Part shown: piece after piece, positions 4,857-6,041 of the stretch
Numbering within the stretch: position 1 is the first letter of the stretch
Layout: every line of letters starts with the position of its first letter
Assembly (NCBI GenBank): GCA_949286775.1
Contig: CASEDW010000090.1
Coordinates: 1 to 6,041 of the forward strand
DNA length: 6,041 bases
From: an uncultured Eubacteriales bacterium
GTDB lineage: Bacteria > Bacillota > Clostridia > Lachnospirales > Lachnospiraceae
Direction of reading: 5' to 3'
The notes under the pieces: generated by a model
Told to the model about the DNA's origin: nothing
Databases searched by the model: none
Seen by the model: only the letters and a program-made list of their open reading frames with translations
Position numbers and translations under genes: made by a program

Positions 4857-6041
4857 ATGCTGATAAATGTAATAAAAATTAATATTTTAGCGGCGGTTTT
4901 TATCGCTGTTGCGATGATTATTTCACATTTAATAAAAAATAAATATTCAGTCAGATGGAAATACTTCGTATGGCTTTTTATTGGCATATTGATGCTGATT
5001 CCATTTGACTTTATAAATGCTGAACCGGTTATTGATGTTAAGATTCCGCAGAATATTTATGTAGGTGAGAATGAAGGAATATTTTCTGCCGATACGAAAA
5101 TACAGAATGATTCTGTTAAATCATCAGGAGATCAGGTATATGAAAATGAAAATAATTCGGAAAGTGTGGGCGGCGGAAATGATATAAAAATTTCAGAAGA
5201 GATTCAAAGCGCTTCTGATGGTTCATATGCTTTAGACGGTTCAGAATCCTCAGGAAAAAATAATGCAGAAATTCCTTCATATGACCAGATGATGTTTGAG
5301 CAGAATGAAAATTTTGCTCAAACTTATGGCAATGTTTTTAATCAGGAAAGTGATGATATTTTTTATCAAAACGGTGAAAGTAGTTTAAATCAAACGGACA
5401 GTAGTGAAATTAATACTGATTCTGTTAGAGAAAGTAATTATGAAGAAATTTCACAGACTGCAATATCAGTTAATAATATAATCAAAGTTTTAAATTTAAT
5501 ATGGCTTTGCGGCATAGCTATTCTGGCTATATATCATATTTTGCAATACATCTTTTCATCGCGTCGTTTAAAGAGATGGAGAAGCAGAAGACTTAATGAT
5601 TCGGAAAGGGAGATATATGCAAAAGTATGTGACCGCCTTGACATCAATAAAGCTCCGGAACTTTATATAAACTATGAAATATACACTCCGCTTATGGCAG
5701 GAATCATAAAACCATGTCTATATCTTCCGGTGGAAAAATATACAAACTGGGAGCTTGAGCTAATATTTGTCCATGAATTGAATCACTATAAGCATAAAGA
5801 TGTCTGGTACAAATTTTTCCTGCTCATAGTAAAGACAGTTTATTGGTTTAATCCGTTATTGCATATCATGTTTAAAGAGGCGGGACGCGATCTTGAGTCC
5901 ATATGTGACAGCAGAGTTATAGAATATACAAAAAATAAAGAAGAAAAAATATCCTACGGAAAACTGCTTTTAAAGACAGCGATAGAAAAGAAACCTGTCA
6001 GCGAAGTGGCGGCAGATCTTAACGACGGCGCATCAAAGTTC
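4857..6041 (+). CDS. BlaR1/MecR1-like M56 membrane zinc peptidase (3' end outside window)
   Basis: The frame is open from ATG 4857 to the last base, 395 codons with no stop. Membrane segments are visible at about 8-25, 35-53 and 207-233, the third followed by a basic stretch SSRRLKRWRSRR that marks a cytoplasmic side. The M56 protease domain follows: TPLMAGIIKPCLYLP (277-291), the zinc motif HELNH with His306, Glu307 and His310, and Glu347 in DLESICD, 41 residues after the first His, the spacing of the third zinc ligand in staphylococcal BlaR1. A fourth hydrophobic segment is at about 317-338. In BlaR1/MecR1 this domain is activated by an outside signal and inactivates the BlaI/MecI repressor. 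The loop between segments 2 and 3 (about 54-206) is Asn/Ser/Glu/Asp-rich, lacks Cys and is much longer than usual. Whether a penicillin-binding sensor domain follows cannot be seen, so blaR1 is not assigned. Confidence 0.88.
   Translation, partial: MLINVIKINILAAVFIAVAMIISHLIKNKYSVRWKYFVWLFIGILMLIPFDFINAEPVIDVKIPQNIYVGENEGIFSADTKIQNDSVKSSGDQVYENENNSESVGGGNDIKISEEIQSASDGSYALDGSESSGKNNAEIPSYDQMMFEQNENFAQTYGNVFNQESDDIFYQNGESSLNQTDSSEINTDSVRESNYEEISQTAISVNNIIKVLNLIWLCGIAILAIYHILQYIFSSRRLKRWRSRRLNDSEREIYAKVCDRLDINKAPELYINYEIYTPLMAGIIKPCLYLPVEKYTNWELELIFVHELNHYKHKDVWYKFFLLIVKTVYWFNPLLHIMFKEAGRDLESICDSRVIEYTKNKEEKISYGKLLLKTAIEKKPVSEVAADLNDGASKF

Noticed and set aside
4697..4882. Short + strand frame of 61 codons before the M56 gene
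   Set aside because: It has no ribosome binding site, runs through the promoter and operators, and overlaps the M56 start in another frame. The strong GGAGG serves ATG 4857.
4793..4987. Minus-strand frame of 64 codons over the M56 start
   Set aside because: It overlaps the well-supported M56 promoter and N-terminus and shows no start signal or recognised motif.
1..6041. CRISPR array, tRNA, rRNA, insertion sequence or integrase
   Set aside because: No spaced direct-repeat series, cloverleaf, rRNA signature, transposase motif or terminal inverted repeats with target duplications were seen on either strand.

Overview
The window reads as a low-to-moderate GC Firmicute, most likely an anaerobe of class Clostridia. 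The basis is the GyrB C-terminus without the large proteobacterial insertion, a GyrA of Clostridia type, an oxygen-labile two-subunit class I fumarase, strong AGGAGG-type ribosome binding sites, and a BlaR1/MecR1-like M56 metallopeptidase. The family cannot be fixed from this sequence; a Lachnospiraceae or Family XIII-like organism is a guess.

Layout, all genes on the + strand. Positions 1-318 hold the last 105 residues of gyrB. Positions 319-482 are a 164-base spacer with two dyad structures: a 15-bp perfect inverted repeat (325-385) and a compact three-tier stem-loop (393-444) that looks like a structured gyrA leader RNA. Positions 483-3008 hold a complete gyrA. It overlaps by 4 bases (ATGA) a class I hydro-lyase alpha subunit (3005-3847), and the beta subunit follows with no gap (3848-4369). 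Together the last two encode an iron-sulfur fumarase or tartrate-dehydratase-type enzyme, so gyrase and a central carbon enzyme appear to share one transcript.

Positions 4370-4856 are non-coding but dense in signals. They hold a pyrimidine-rich tract, an intrinsic terminator closing the fumarase operon, a second hairpin, a possible minus-strand small transcription unit (MerR-like promoter, short hairpin, strong minus-strand terminator), an AT-rich stretch with nothing recognised, and a good promoter overlapped by BlaI/MecI-like TACTACA operator elements.

From 4857 to the right edge runs an open reading frame of 395 codons for an M56 (BlaR1/MecR1-like) membrane zinc peptidase with an unusually long acidic, low-complexity loop. 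No blaI-type repressor gene lies upstream of it. The accessory-looking right-hand end (inducible sensor protease, possible small RNA) and the gyrA leader RNA are the parts most worth a second look; gyrB, gyrA and the fumarase pair are ordinary housekeeping genes.
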